DNA of 20,545 bases from a virus: the IMG/VR virus record IMGVR_UViG_3300032240_000827, positions 1 to 20,545 of that record; one strand, written 5' to 3'. Position 1 is the first letter of the stretch; each line of letters begins with the position of its first letter. A program made the translations under genes and the position numbers. The notes below the pieces were generated by a model. That model was not told the DNA's origin. It saw only the letters and a program-made list of their open reading frames with translations, and did no database searches. Of this stretch, positions 4,831-13,167 are shown piece after piece.

Positions 4831-6358
4831 TAAACTGACCACGCTGTCAAAGGTAGAGTTGCAAGCGCTCCTTCGGGCGCTGCCGCACATGTCCACGCAA
4901 GATAAGCTGGAGTTGTTCCAAGATTTGGAGTTGCGCGAGTCCCGCGCCAGCCTTCAGGCTGCAAAGACCAACATGCTGGGTTTTGCCACAGCCGTGTACC
5001 CCGGGTTTAAAGTCGGACCGCACCACAAGAAGCTGGCCCGCATCTTTACGGACGTGATCGAGGGCCGCAAGAAGCGCGTCATCATCAACATCGCGCCGCG
5101 TATGGGTAAGTCCGAGTTTTCGTCTTACCTGTTCCCCGCTTACTTCCTTGGCAAGTACCCCAACAAGAAGATCATCATGGGCACGCACACGGCGGGTCTG
5201 TCGGAGGACTTCGGTCGGCGGGTGCGAAATCTGATTGAGACGGAGGAGTACCATGAGGTTTTTCCCAACACATTGGTTGCTGACGACCAGAAAGCGGCTG
5301 GTAAATGGTCTACTTCTGCTGGCGGTCAGTATTACGCTGCCGGTGTTGGCGGCGCTCTTGCTGGTCGTGGTGCTGATCTGTTCGTTATTGATGACCCTCA
5401 CTCCGAGCAGGATGTCAAGGCGAATTCCCGTTTGGCTTTCGACACGGCGTGGTCATGGTTTCAAACAGGCCCGCTCCAGCGACTGATGCCGGGCGGGGCG
5501 ATCATCGTCATCATGACGCGTTGGTCGTTGCTGGACCTGACTGGCCGGTTGATCGACTACCAGACCAAGAATCCCGACGCAGTTCCATGGGAGATCGTAG
5601 AACTTCCGGCCATCCTGAATGAGGATACGCCGGAAGAAAAGTCACTGTGGCCAGAACAGTGGGCGCTGGATGCGTTGAAAGCGACAAAGGCCAGTATCGA
5701 GCCAAGATATTGGAACGCGCAGTACATGCAGCAGCCCACCAGTGAATCAAGCGCCATTGTGTCGCGCAAGATGTGGAGAATCTGGGAACCGGACAAGCCG
5801 CCGCCCTGTGACTACATCATCCAGAGCTGGGATACGGCGTTTGAAATCAAGAACAACTCCGACTACAGCGCTTGCACCACGTGGGGCGTGTTCTACAACG
5901 AGGAAGAAGGGGACAAACCCCAGATCATCCTGCTCGATGCGTTCAAAGACCGCATGACGTTCCCAGATTTGAAGGCCGCAGCGCTGAAACACTGGAAAGA
6001 ATGGGAGCCCGATGCGTTCATCGTGGAAAAGAAGGCGTCTGGTGCGCCGCTCATCCAAGAATTGCGCAACATGGGCATACCGGTGCAGGAAACGAACCCT
6101 AGCCGGGGCAACGACAAGATGGTACGATTAAACGCGGTGTCCGATCTGTTCGCTTCTGGCATGGTTTGGGCACCCGACACGCGCTGGGCGCGGGAAGTGA
6201 TCGAAGAAATGGCTGCTTTCCCTGTTGGAGAGCACGATGACTACGTGGATACGACAACTCAGGCGCTCTTGCGGTTCCGCCAAGGCGGATTTATCGCGCT
6301 GGACTCCGACGAGAAGGACGATCTGTACAGCTACGCCCGCAAGGCCGCATACTATTAA
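4820..6358 (+). CDS. terL: Terminase large subunit (TerL), ATPase-nuclease
   Basis: TerL translocates and cuts phage DNA at the portal. The 512-aa product shows both expected domains. The N-terminal ATPase has Walker A in IAPRMGKSE (about 91-99), Walker B in LFVIDDP (about 187-193) and a likely coupling motif in VIMTRWS (about 230-236). The C-terminal RNase H-like nuclease has acidic residues at D338 (SWDTAFE), E403 (IVEKKASG) and D473/D474 (EHDDYVD). The overall length is normal. The ATG overlaps the TerS stop by 11 nt with only a weak ribosome site, implying translational coupling, and the portal follows 10 nt later. All key motifs are intact. I am confident of the identification but not of the exact subfamily. 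Confidence 0.96.
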   Translation: MQLDKLTTLSKVELQALLRALPHMSTQDKLELFQDLELRESRASLQAAKTNMLGFATAVYPGFKVGPHHKKLARIFTDVIEGRKKRVIINIAPRMGKSEFSSYLFPAYFLGKYPNKKIIMGTHTAGLSEDFGRRVRNLIETEEYHEVFPNTLVADDQKAAGKWSTSAGGQYYAAGVGGALAGRGADLFVIDDPHSEQDVKANSRLAFDTAWSWFQTGPLQRLMPGGAIIVIMTRWSLLDLTGRLIDYQTKNPDAVPWEIVELPAILNEDTPEEKSLWPEQWALDALKATKASIEPRYWNAQYMQQPTSESSAIVSRKMWRIWEPDKPPPCDYIIQSWDTAFEIKNNSDYSACTTWGVFYNEEEGDKPQIILLDAFKDRMTFPDLKAAALKHWKEWEPDAFIVEKKASGAPLIQELRNMGIPVQETNPSRGNDKMVRLNAVSDLFASGMVWAPDTRWAREVIEEMAAFPVGEHDDYVDTTTQALLRFRQGGFIALDSDEKDDLYSYARKAAYY

Positions 6359-6368
6359 GGACTGAACG

Positions 6369-8933
6369 ATGGCAACGAACATTGACAAGGCGCTGTACCA
6401 GCAGCCGATGGGTATCGACGAGGCAGCGATGGGTGAATCCCCGCTAGAAATTGAGATTGTTGATCCCGAAGAGGTCACGATCGGTATGGGTGGTATGGAG
6501 ATCACCCTTGGTAAAGGCGATCCAGAGGAAGAAGGCTTCAGCGACAACCTTGCCGAGTACATGGATGAGGGCAAGATCAGTTCCATGGCCAGCGACTTGT
6601 CCCGGGACATTGAGAATGACAAATCCAGCCGCAAAGACTGGGAGAAGTCTTACACAGAGGGCTTAAAACTGCTGGGTTTGCAGATGGAAGAGCGCACAGA
6701 GCCTTGGAACGGGGCTTGCGGTGTGTTCCACCCCATGATTACAGAAGCTGTGGTGCGCTTTCAAGCCGAAACCATCACCGAAACCTTCCCCGCGCAAGGC
6801 CCTGTCAAGACCAAAATCCTTGGAAAAGTCACGCCAGAGAACAAAGAAATCGCGGCAAACATCGAAGAGGACATGAATCACGAGCTGACAGACGTGATGA
6901 AAGAGTTCCGCCCAGAGCACGAACGCATGCTGTGGAGCCTCCCGGCCACCGGTTCGGCGTTCAAAAAAGTGTATTTTGACCCCGGTCTGGGCCGTCAAGT
7001 GTCGATTTTTGTGCCTGCCGAAGACATGCTGCTCCCATACGGGGCCACAGACATGGATACGTGCTACCGCATCACGCACGTCATGCGCAAAACCAAGAAC
7101 GAGATCACCAAGCTGCAAGCAGCAGGGTTCTACCGTGACATCGAGCTGGGTGAACCCAGCCGTGCGCAGACCGACATCCAAAAAGCCAAGGACAAAGAGA
7201 CCGGCTTCAGTGATCTGAACGACGATCGCTTTACTTTGTACGAGTGCCACGTCGACTTGGACCTCGACGGTTTTGAGGACATGGATGAAGACGGTAACCC
7301 CACGGGCATCTTGTTGCCCTACGTGGTTACAATGATTAAAGGCACGAACGACGTGCTGGCAATCCGCCGCAACTGGAAAGAAGACGATGACCTCAAGCTC
7401 AAGCGCCAACACTTCGTCCATTACCAGTACATCCCCGGCTTCGGAGCCTACGGATTTGGACTCTTTCACCTCATCGGAGGCTTCGCCAAGTCCGCAACGT
7501 CTCTTATGCGTCAACTGGTCGACGCGGGAACTCTTTCTAACCTCCCCGGAGGTCTTAAATCGCGTGGCCTTCGGATTAAGGGTGATGACACACCCATTGC
7601 ACCGGGGGAATTCCGGGACGTAGACGTCGCCTCGGGCAGCATCCGCGACAGCATCCTGCCTCTTCCGTACAAGGAGCCATCAAGCGTTCTGTATACGCTA
7701 CTCCAAAACATTGTGGACGAAGGCCGTCGGTTTGCCGCAACGGCAGACATGCAGGTCAGCGATATGAGCGCACAAGCTCCTGTCGGTACAACCCTTGCAT
7801 TGCTTGAGCGCCAGCTCAAGGTGATGACGGCTGTTCAGGCCCGAGTTCACTTCGCCCTGAAGCAAGAGTTGCGCCTGCTCAAGGACATCATCCGCGACTA
7901 CACCGACTCTGACTACTCGTACGAGCCTGAGTACGGCTCACGCAAGGCCAAGAAAGAAGACTACGATCTGGTGGACGTAATCCCTGTGAGCGATCCGAAC
8001 GCGGCCACTATGAGCCAGCGCGTGATCCAGTATCAGGCCGTGATCCAGATGGCGCAGATGGCCCCGGACATCTACGACTTGCCGCAGTTGCACCGCAACA
8101 TGTTGGAGGTGCTGGGCATCAAGAACGCCGACAAGCTCGTGCCAATCAAAGATGACATGAAGCCAACCGATCCGGTGACGGAGAATCAAGGCATCCTAAA
8201 AGGGGAGCCGGTCAAAGCGTTCCTGCACCAAGACCACAAGTCCCACATCGCTGTGCACAGCGCGATGATGCAAGACCCGTCGATCGCGGCGTTGATTGGC
8301 CAAAACCCACAGGCCCCCAAGATCGGAGCCGCGCTGCAAGCGCATATTGCCGAGCACGCTGGGTTCATGATGCGCCAGCAGATCGAGGCGCAGCTCGGGA
8401 TGCCCCTGCCTCCCGAAGATGAGAAGTTGCCACCACAGATGGAGATCGCTCTGTCGGCCATGATGGCGCAAGCTGCCCAGCAGGTGGTCCAGCAGAACCA
8501 AGCCATGGCCGCGCAGCAGCAAGCGCAGCAGCAAGCCCAAGACCCTGTGATCCAGATGCAGCAGCAAGAGTTACAGATCAAGATGCAGGAAGTGCAGATC
8601 AAGCAGCAAGAAGCTCAGATGAAGATGCAGCTTGAGCAGGCCAAGATGCAGATGGCGCAGAAAGAACTGGAGCTTAAGGCTCAGTCCATGATGATTGACG
8701 CCGCCGCCACTTCGGACAAACAAAAGCTGGAAGAGCAAAAAATTTCAGGCCAATTGCAGCTCGACGGTATGCGCATCGGTGCGCAGATCAAAGAAAGCCA
8801 AGCCAAGCAACAGTTCAATGAGGAGCAGACAGGCGTCAAGCTGGGCTCCGACATTGCCAAGAACAAAGCGCAAAACGCTTTGCAAGCAGCCCAACTCTTA
8901 GCCAACGCTCAAAAGGACAAGAAACCTAAATGA
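6369..8933 (+). CDS. Portal protein with extended Gln/Met-rich C-terminal coiled coil
   Basis: The portal is the dodecameric ring through which DNA enters the head. The 854-aa protein follows TerL with AAGGA about 9 nt before the ATG. After an acidic N-terminus (~1-75), a core at ~95-640 carries portal-like segments: EPWNGACGVFHPMITEAVV, the clip/stem region with FVPAEDMLLPYGATDMDTCY, and a helical domain around LMRQLVDAGTLSNLPGGLKS. This resembles P22-like portals of podoviruses (from memory). Residues ~690-770 are extraordinarily rich in Gln and Met in heptad-like runs, then a charged helical tail reaches the end. This extension makes it longer than most portals and may form a barrel-like coiled coil. 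The stop overlaps the next ATG (ATGA). Confidence 0.88.
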   Translation: MATNIDKALYQQPMGIDEAAMGESPLEIEIVDPEEVTIGMGGMEITLGKGDPEEEGFSDNLAEYMDEGKISSMASDLSRDIENDKSSRKDWEKSYTEGLKLLGLQMEERTEPWNGACGVFHPMITEAVVRFQAETITETFPAQGPVKTKILGKVTPENKEIAANIEEDMNHELTDVMKEFRPEHERMLWSLPATGSAFKKVYFDPGLGRQVSIFVPAEDMLLPYGATDMDTCYRITHVMRKTKNEITKLQAAGFYRDIELGEPSRAQTDIQKAKDKETGFSDLNDDRFTLYECHVDLDLDGFEDMDEDGNPTGILLPYVVTMIKGTNDVLAIRRNWKEDDDLKLKRQHFVHYQYIPGFGAYGFGLFHLIGGFAKSATSLMRQLVDAGTLSNLPGGLKSRGLRIKGDDTPIAPGEFRDVDVASGSIRDSILPLPYKEPSSVLYTLLQNIVDEGRRFAATADMQVSDMSAQAPVGTTLALLERQLKVMTAVQARVHFALKQELRLLKDIIRDYTDSDYSYEPEYGSRKAKKEDYDLVDVIPVSDPNAATMSQRVIQYQAVIQMAQMAPDIYDLPQLHRNMLEVLGIKNADKLVPIKDDMKPTDPVTENQGILKGEPVKAFLHQDHKSHIAVHSAMMQDPSIAALIGQNPQAPKIGAALQAHIAEHAGFMMRQQIEAQLGMPLPPEDEKLPPQMEIALSAMMAQAAQQVVQQNQAMAAQQQAQQQAQDPVIQMQQQELQIKMQEVQIKQQEAQMKMQLEQAKMQMAQKELELKAQSMMIDAAATSDKQKLEEQKISGQLQLDGMRIGAQIKESQAKQQFNEEQTGVKLGSDIAKNKAQNALQAAQLLANAQKDKKPK

Positions 8934-9124
8934 TCCAAGACTTCGCACGCGTATTGCGCGAACAAATACGCACCGACATGAACAACTACGCCGATGACTT
9001 GGCTGGTGGGGCATGCCGCTCATTTGACGAATACCAAAAACTCTGCGGGACCATTCAGGGTCTGGCGCTTGCAGAGCGTTACATCATCGACCTTGCAGAG
9101 AAAGTGGAAAAAGCAAATGAGTGA
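8930..9124 (+). CDS. Small helical protein of unknown function (64 aa)
   Basis: The gene starts in an ATGA overlap with the portal stop and ends 8 nt inside the next gene, so it is tightly coupled between portal and co-chaperonin-like gene. The acidic product is predicted to be two helices: residues ~1-25 (FARVLREQIRTDMNNYADDL) and ~33-63 (EYQKLCGTIQGLALAERYII). It has Cys at 29 and 39. Small proteins of this pattern sit after the portal in related phages (from memory), without an assigned role. A portal- or assembly-associated factor is possible. Coding is supported by the coupled overlaps and by the absence of any other good frame. Confidence 0.8.
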   Translation: MIQDFARVLREQIRTDMNNYADDLAGGACRSFDEYQKLCGTIQGLALAERYIIDLAEKVEKANE

Positions 9125-9554
9125 AATCGATTTGAGCCCCGGCTCTTTCGCCTTACCCGAGACAATTCAAGCCACGGATGCGCCTGCACCAGACGCAACT
9201 GCGCAAGAAAAAGCTCGGCAACTGCCCGACCCAGCGGGCTACAAACTGTTGTGTGCCGTGCCTGACGTTGAAGAACGTTATGCAGGAACCACACTGGACC
9301 TTGTAAAACCATCGGACATCATTCGTCAGGAAGAGCACGCCACCACGGTGTTGTTTGTCTTGAAGCATGGCCCCGACGCTTACAAGGACACTGCCAAGTT
9401 CCCCACCGGACCTTGGTGCCAACCCGGCGATTTCATCCTTGTCCGTACGTATTCCGGTACACGAGTGAAGATTTACGGGAAGGAATTCCGTCTCATCAAC
9501 GACGACCAAGTTGATGCTGTTGTGCAAGACCCACGCGGTATTACCCGCGCTTAA
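9117..9554 (+). CDS. GroES-like co-chaperonin (Cpn10-type), probable capsid-folding factor
   Basis: ATG 9117 overlaps the previous stop by 8 nt, giving 145 aa. Residues 1-38 are a Pro/Ala-rich acidic extension. The rest follows the GroES order: a first strand (GYKLLCAVPDVEE, 41-53), a mobile-loop position (RYAGTTLDLVKPSDIIRQEE, 54-73), strands with VLFVLKHGPDAY (78-89), GPWCQPGDFILVRTYSGTRV (98-117), a KIYGKEFRLI strand, and a closing segment with DQVDAVV. GroES-type proteins cap the GroEL chamber, and phage versions such as T4 gp31 help fold the capsid protein. Placement between portal and scaffold/capsid fits this. A similar fold used as a virion protein is the alternative. Assignment rests on pattern memory, not a search. 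Confidence 0.65.
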   Translation: MSEIDLSPGSFALPETIQATDAPAPDATAQEKARQLPDPAGYKLLCAVPDVEERYAGTTLDLVKPSDIIRQEEHATTVLFVLKHGPDAYKDTAKFPTGPWCQPGDFILVRTYSGTRVKIYGKEFRLINDDQVDAVVQDPRGITRA

Positions 9555-9563
9555 GGAGTAGAT

Positions 9564-10499
9564 ATGGAACCGTTCAAGTTTCCCGACGAAGTTGAGGATA
9601 AAAACGTCGAGGTCGAAATCGAAGGTGAAGGCGACATCGAAATTGAAGTTGTCGACGATACCCCCGAGCAAGACCGTGGTCGCCAGCCCTTGAACAAGGT
9701 GGTGGATGACCCGACAGACGATGAAATTGAGAGCTACTCTGGCAAAGTCCAGCAGCGTATCAAGGAGCTGACACATGCGCGACACGACGAGCGCCGCGTC
9801 AAAGAAGCCACGATGCGCGAGAAAGCTGAGCTGGAGCGTCTTGCACAGCAGTTGATCCACGAGAACAACCAGCTTAAACAAAACGTCAATTACGGACAGG
9901 AAGCCTTTGCGCAAACTGTTCGGCAGAGTGCCGAATCCGAAATGGAGAAAGCGCGCCGCCAGTTAAAAGATGCCCACGAGGCGTTTGACACTGACGCCAT
10001 CATTGCTGCACAAGAAGCTGTGATGGAAGCGAAGATGCGTTTTGAGGCGGCAAGAAATTTTCGCCCCACCCCTTTACAGGAAACAGAAATTCCTGTACAA
10101 ACACAATCACGACAGCCCCAAAGGGTTGAGCCGGACGAACAATCACTGCGCTGGCAGGCAAGAAACCAGTGGTTCGGCTCCTCGGGGTTCGAGGAATACA
10201 CCAGCTACGCACTAGGGCTGCATCAAAAATTAGTCAACGGCGGGGTTGATCCCCGATCGCAAGAGTATTTCGACCAGATTGATGGTCGCATGAAGTCCAA
10301 GTTCCCAGAGTTATTTGGGCGCGAAGACAGAAATCAGACAGGTGAGGTTCGCCGCAAGCCTACGACGGTTGTCGCCTCGGCGTCTCGTTCTACGAGCGCT
10401 GGAAAAGTTCGTTTGACCAATACCCAAGTGGCGTTGGCCAGAAAACTTGGATTAACCCCACAGCAATACGCTGTACAAGTAGCAAAACTGGAGAACTGA
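9564..10499 (+). CDS. Putative capsid scaffolding protein
   Basis: The gene has AAGGAG about 5 nt before its ATG. The 311-aa product has the typical scaffold architecture. It begins with a very acidic N-terminus (VEVEIEGEGDIEIEVVDD, ~15-32), then a long charged coiled coil (~58-165, rich in Glu, Lys, Gln and Ala with few aromatics). A more variable Gln/Pro linker follows (~167-190), and the C-terminal part ends in KVRLTNTQVALARKLGLTPQ, a helix-turn-helix-like basic tail such as scaffolds use to bind the coat protein. No protease motif is seen. It lies two genes before the decoration-like and major capsid genes. The role is inferred from architecture and position. Confidence 0.7.
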   Translation: MEPFKFPDEVEDKNVEVEIEGEGDIEIEVVDDTPEQDRGRQPLNKVVDDPTDDEIESYSGKVQQRIKELTHARHDERRVKEATMREKAELERLAQQLIHENNQLKQNVNYGQEAFAQTVRQSAESEMEKARRQLKDAHEAFDTDAIIAAQEAVMEAKMRFEAARNFRPTPLQETEIPVQTQSRQPQRVEPDEQSLRWQARNQWFGSSGFEEYTSYALGLHQKLVNGGVDPRSQEYFDQIDGRMKSKFPELFGREDRNQTGEVRRKPTTVVASASRSTSAGKVRLTNTQVALARKLGLTPQQYAVQVAKLEN

Positions 10500-10500
10500 A

Positions 10501-10953
10501 ATGGCTGAAACACGTACCCCTCGTGACCTTGTGTCGCGCGAAAAATCTGCTCGTGCTGTATACGTACCGCCGACATCACTGCCTGATCCGACACCTGAAC
10601 CCGGAATGGCGTATCGCTGGATTGCGACACACGTTCTTGGACAGGCCGAGACCCGCAACGTATCTACCAAGATGCGCGAGGGCTGGGAGCCGGTCAAAGC
10701 AGTAGACCATCCGGAGTTGCAACTGTACGGTAATGCCGCCACAGGTAACGTCGAGATCGGTGGGCTCATGCTCTGCAAGTGCCCAATCGACAAGATGCGT
10801 GCCCGTGAAGAGTATTACAACGCGCAAGCGCAAACCCAGATGGATTCAGTGGACAACCACTTCATGCGAAACAACGACCCTCGGATGCCGCTGTTTGCTG
10901 ACCGCAAGTCAACAACCAGTCGCGGACAAGGATTTGGTTCTGGTTCAAAGTAA
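10501..10953 (+). CDS. Virion-associated protein of unknown role (150 aa)
   Basis: The ATG follows the scaffold stop by 1 nt. There is no strong ribosome site, so expression probably depends on coupling to the scaffold gene. The product has a Pro-rich stretch (YVPPTSLPDPTPEPGMAYRW), a central segment with STKMREGWEPVKAVDHPELQ, a CKCP element at ~93-96, and a C-terminal part (VDNHFMRNNDPRMPLFADRK) that recalls a protein commonly found just before the capsid gene in environmental phages (from memory). It ends in a Gly/Ser-rich tail. It is likely a structural or assembly factor; no enzyme motif is visible. Confidence 0.75.
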   Translation: MAETRTPRDLVSREKSARAVYVPPTSLPDPTPEPGMAYRWIATHVLGQAETRNVSTKMREGWEPVKAVDHPELQLYGNAATGNVEIGGLMLCKCPIDKMRAREEYYNAQAQTQMDSVDNHFMRNNDPRMPLFADRKSTTSRGQGFGSGSK

Positions 10954-10967
10954 TATAGGAGCCCTAA

Positions 10968-11609
10968 ATGGCATCTACCGCAACGCCCTACGGCTTTAAA
11001 GCCGTAAACGAGTTGGGTGGCCTACCTTATGCGGGTAGCACTCGACAATTCCTCATCAACCCTGCTGGTTACAACACGAACATCTTCAATGGTTCACTCG
11101 TGTATGTGGCTACAACAGGCTACATTCAAATCGCTACCTCGACTGGTGCTGATGCAACTACCAACGGTTTCCCCACTGGTACTGCTAACACTGGCTGTAT
11201 TGGTGTGTTTGTTGGCTGCTCATACGTGAACGCGCAAGGCCAAGTGATCTACGCTCAGTACTACCCAGCTAACACTGTGGCACCTACTGGTACAGCCATC
11301 ACTGCCTACGTGATTGACGACGACCGTGCTGTGTTCCAAGTTCAGTCTGCTGGCTCTGTCACGCAGGCTGCATTGGGCGCAAACGTGTTTTTGAATGCTG
11401 TGCAATCTACCTCCACAGGTAGCACCACCACTGGCAACTCAAACACTGCTGTTGTTGCAGGCTCTTCTGCTGTCACTACTACTGCCGCTTTCCGCGTCGT
11501 TGGTTTTGTTGACATGCAAGGCTTCTCGACCGTGGGTGACGCCTACACTGACATTCTGGTGAAGTTTAACCCCGGATACCACTCTTACAGCAACGCTGTT
11601 GGTCTGTAA
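10968..11609 (+). CDS. Putative head decoration or capsid-associated protein (213 aa)
   Basis: TAGGAG lies about 7 nt before the ATG. The 213-aa product is rich in Thr, Ala, Gly, Val and Ser, with few charged residues and many predicted beta strands, for example VIYAQYYPANTVAPTGTAIT and DDDRAVFQVQ. This is typical of capsid decoration or surface proteins. It opens with ATPYGFKAVNELGGLPYAGS, a start I recall from virion proteins that precede the capsid gene in related phages. Codon use is like that of the major capsid gene (GCT, GGT, ACT and AAC favoured), suggesting high expression. It lies 13 nt before the capsid gene. The exact role is inferred. Confidence 0.7.
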   Translation: MASTATPYGFKAVNELGGLPYAGSTRQFLINPAGYNTNIFNGSLVYVATTGYIQIATSTGADATTNGFPTGTANTGCIGVFVGCSYVNAQGQVIYAQYYPANTVAPTGTAITAYVIDDDRAVFQVQSAGSVTQAALGANVFLNAVQSTSTGSTTTGNSNTAVVAGSSAVTTTAAFRVVGFVDMQGFSTVGDAYTDILVKFNPGYHSYSNAVGL

Positions 11610-11622
11610 AAGGAGCTAAATC

Positions 11623-12555
11623 ATGGCTATTTCACGCGCACAACTGCTCAAAGAATTGCTTCCCGGTCTGAACGCTTTGTTCGGTATGGAGTACGCACGC
11701 TACGGCGAAGAGCACAAAGAAATCTACGAAACAGAGAAGTCTGAGCGTAGCTTTGAAGAAGAAACCAAGCTGGCCGGTTTCGGCGCTGCTCCGGTCAAGA
11801 ACGAAGGTTCTGCCATTGCTTATGACAATGCGCAGGAAGCGTTCACTGCCCGTTACAGCCACGAAACCATCGCCTTGGGCTTCGCCATCACTGAAGAAGC
11901 TGTTGAAGACAACTTGTACGACAGCCTGTCTGCTCGCTACACCAAGTCTTTGGCACGCGCCATGGCCTACACCAAGCAAGTTAAAGCTGCTTCCATTCTG
12001 AACAACGGTTTCAGCGGCTCTTACTTGGGTGGTGACGGTGTGTCGCTGTTCGGTGTGAACTCTTCCAGCACTCGCGTTGGTCACCCACTCATCAACGGTG
12101 GCGTGAACTACAACAGCCCAAGCGTTGCAGTCGACTTGAACGAAACATCGTTGGAAAACGCTGTGATTCAGATCGCTGCTTGGACTGATGAACGTGGTCT
12201 GTTGATCGCTGCCCAGCCCCGTAAGCTGATTATTCCTCCAGCACTGCAATTCGTTGCAACCCGCTTGTTGGAAACCAGCCTGCGTGTTGGTACAACCGAC
12301 AACGACATCAACGCGTTGAAGAACAACGGTTCGATCCCAGAAGGTTACGCAATTAACCACTATCTGACCGACGTCAATGCTTGGTTCTTGACAACAGACG
12401 TGCCAAACGGTCTGAAGCACTTTGAGCGTTCGCCTCTGACGAACTCTATGGACGGTGACTTCGACACTGGTAACGTCCGTTACAAGGCCCGTGAGCGTTA
12501 TTCGTTCGGCTGGTCTGATCCCCTCGGTATGTGGGGTTCTTCAGGTTCGACCTGA
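11623..12555 (+). CDS. Major capsid protein, HK97-fold, Mu gpT-like
   Basis: AAGGAG precedes the ATG by about 7 nt. The 310-aa product resembles Mu-like major head subunit gpT proteins: LLKELLPGLNALFGMEYARY at the N-terminus, an EEHKEIYETEKSERSFEEE segment, then FTARYSHETIALGFAITEEA and SLARAMAYTKQVKAASILNN, matching the long spine helix and E-loop region of the HK97 fold. The C-terminal FDTGNVRYKARERYSFGWSD resembles the conserved end of the family. It forms the icosahedral shell. Codon choice is strongly biased, as expected for the most abundant virion protein, and a strong terminator follows 7 nt after the stop, so high mRNA dosage of this segment is likely. The fold assignment is from memory of the family. 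Confidence 0.92.
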   Translation: MAISRAQLLKELLPGLNALFGMEYARYGEEHKEIYETEKSERSFEEETKLAGFGAAPVKNEGSAIAYDNAQEAFTARYSHETIALGFAITEEAVEDNLYDSLSARYTKSLARAMAYTKQVKAASILNNGFSGSYLGGDGVSLFGVNSSSTRVGHPLINGGVNYNSPSVAVDLNETSLENAVIQIAAWTDERGLLIAAQPRKLIIPPALQFVATRLLETSLRVGTTDNDINALKNNGSIPEGYAINHYLTDVNAWFLTTDVPNGLKHFERSPLTNSMDGDFDTGNVRYKARERYSFGWSDPLGMWGSSGST

Positions 12556-12562
12556 TAAAGTG

Positions 12563-12592
12563 AAAAAGGGGCCTTGTGCCCCTTTTTCTTTT
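12563..12592 (+). terminator. Strong intrinsic terminator after the capsid gene
   Basis: AAAAAGGGGC (12563-12572) and GCCCCTTTTT (12578-12587) pair perfectly around a 5-nt loop, followed by CTTTT. The A-tract/T-tract symmetry could also stop transcription on the other strand. It separates capsid mRNA from the connector/tail genes. Confidence 0.93.
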
Positions 12593-12596
12593 GGTG

Positions 12597-12683
12597 TATA
12601 TTGGGCCATCCGGGCTTTCCGGTGTATCAAACCGTCCCGGCGGACGTCATGCAAGATTGATACACCTTTAACTGCATGAAGGA
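12597..12683 (+). ncRNA. Structured RNA candidate with H-type pseudoknot downstream of the gpT-like capsid gene
   Basis: Stem 1 is GGTGTATCAA (12621-12630) with TTGATACACC (12657-12666). Its loop holds a small hairpin CGTCC-CGGC-GGACG (12633-12646) and TCATGCA (12647-12653), which is the exact complement of TGCATGA (12673-12679) downstream of stem 1. This interleaving defines an H-type pseudoknot. Its last arm abuts AAGGA (12679-12683), the ribosome site of the next gene, so folding could gate translation. A Mu-gpT downstream-element RNA (Mu-gpT-DE) was described for this genomic position; identity is from memory and untested. A TATATT at 12597 with TTGTGC 17 nt upstream is a weak promoter candidate. 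Confidence 0.55.
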
Positions 12684-12689
12684 AAAATC

Positions 12690-13160
12690 ATGGGATTCGC
12701 AACACACCTTGGCCCTTGGCTGCTCGGCACCGTCAAAAACACAACTGGCACTACCGCTGGCACAGTTCAGAACACTGGCGCAACCCTTGTTGCCCAATCA
12801 TTTAACCTGACCGCTGCTCAAGTGGCTACAGGTAGCATTGCTGCTGGTTTCATTCCCGCAGGCGCGGCAATCACCGACGTCCAGATTTTGACCACCACGC
12901 TGTTTGCTTCAGCCACCACGCTGCAAGTAAGCATCGGCGGTACTGCGACTGCTACCGCAACCACCATTACGTCGGCTGGCACGTACCCCATCACTATCGC
13001 GGCTGGGTTCACGCCTACACAGGCCAACGTGGGCTCGACTGATGCAGCGATCTTGTTTACAACTACAGGCTCTTCGAGCACTGGCGCAGCCACCGTCATC
13101 ATCAGTTACATGGTGCGTGATTCCAGCGGCTCTATGGCCCCATCGGCAACACAGCAGTAA
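12690..13160 (+). CDS. Probable virion surface or neck protein, beta-rich (156 aa)
   Basis: The ATG follows AAGGA at 6 nt, just behind the pseudoknot candidate. The product is very Thr/Ala/Gly/Ile-rich with almost no charged residues. It starts with a short hydrophobic stretch (MGFATHLGPWLLGTV) and continues as alternating beta-type sequence (ITDVQILTTTLFASATTLQV, TYPITIAAGFTPTQANVGST), as in small phage decoration or fibre-like proteins. No cleavable signal sequence is convincing. The hairpin terminator starts 7 nt after the stop. The family is not recognised; a structural role is inferred from composition and the morphogenesis neighbourhood. Confidence 0.75.
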   Translation: MGFATHLGPWLLGTVKNTTGTTAGTVQNTGATLVAQSFNLTAAQVATGSIAAGFIPAGAAITDVQILTTTLFASATTLQVSIGGTATATATTITSAGTYPITIAAGFTPTQANVGSTDAAILFTTTGSSSTGAATVIISYMVRDSSGSMAPSATQQ

Positions 13161-13167
13161 TTAGTCT

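Noticed and set aside
6663-7514. 283-aa minus-strand frame under the portal
   Set aside because: Antisense shadow of the portal gene with His/Val-rich composition and no recognisable domain.
7604-7620. GGGGGAATTCCGGG near-palindrome in the portal gene as a sixth palindrome copy
   Set aside because: The core differs (AATTCC instead of AACCGTT) and it lies inside a coding sequence.
9153-9914. 253-aa minus-strand frame
   Set aside because: Antisense shadow of the co-chaperonin-like and scaffold genes.
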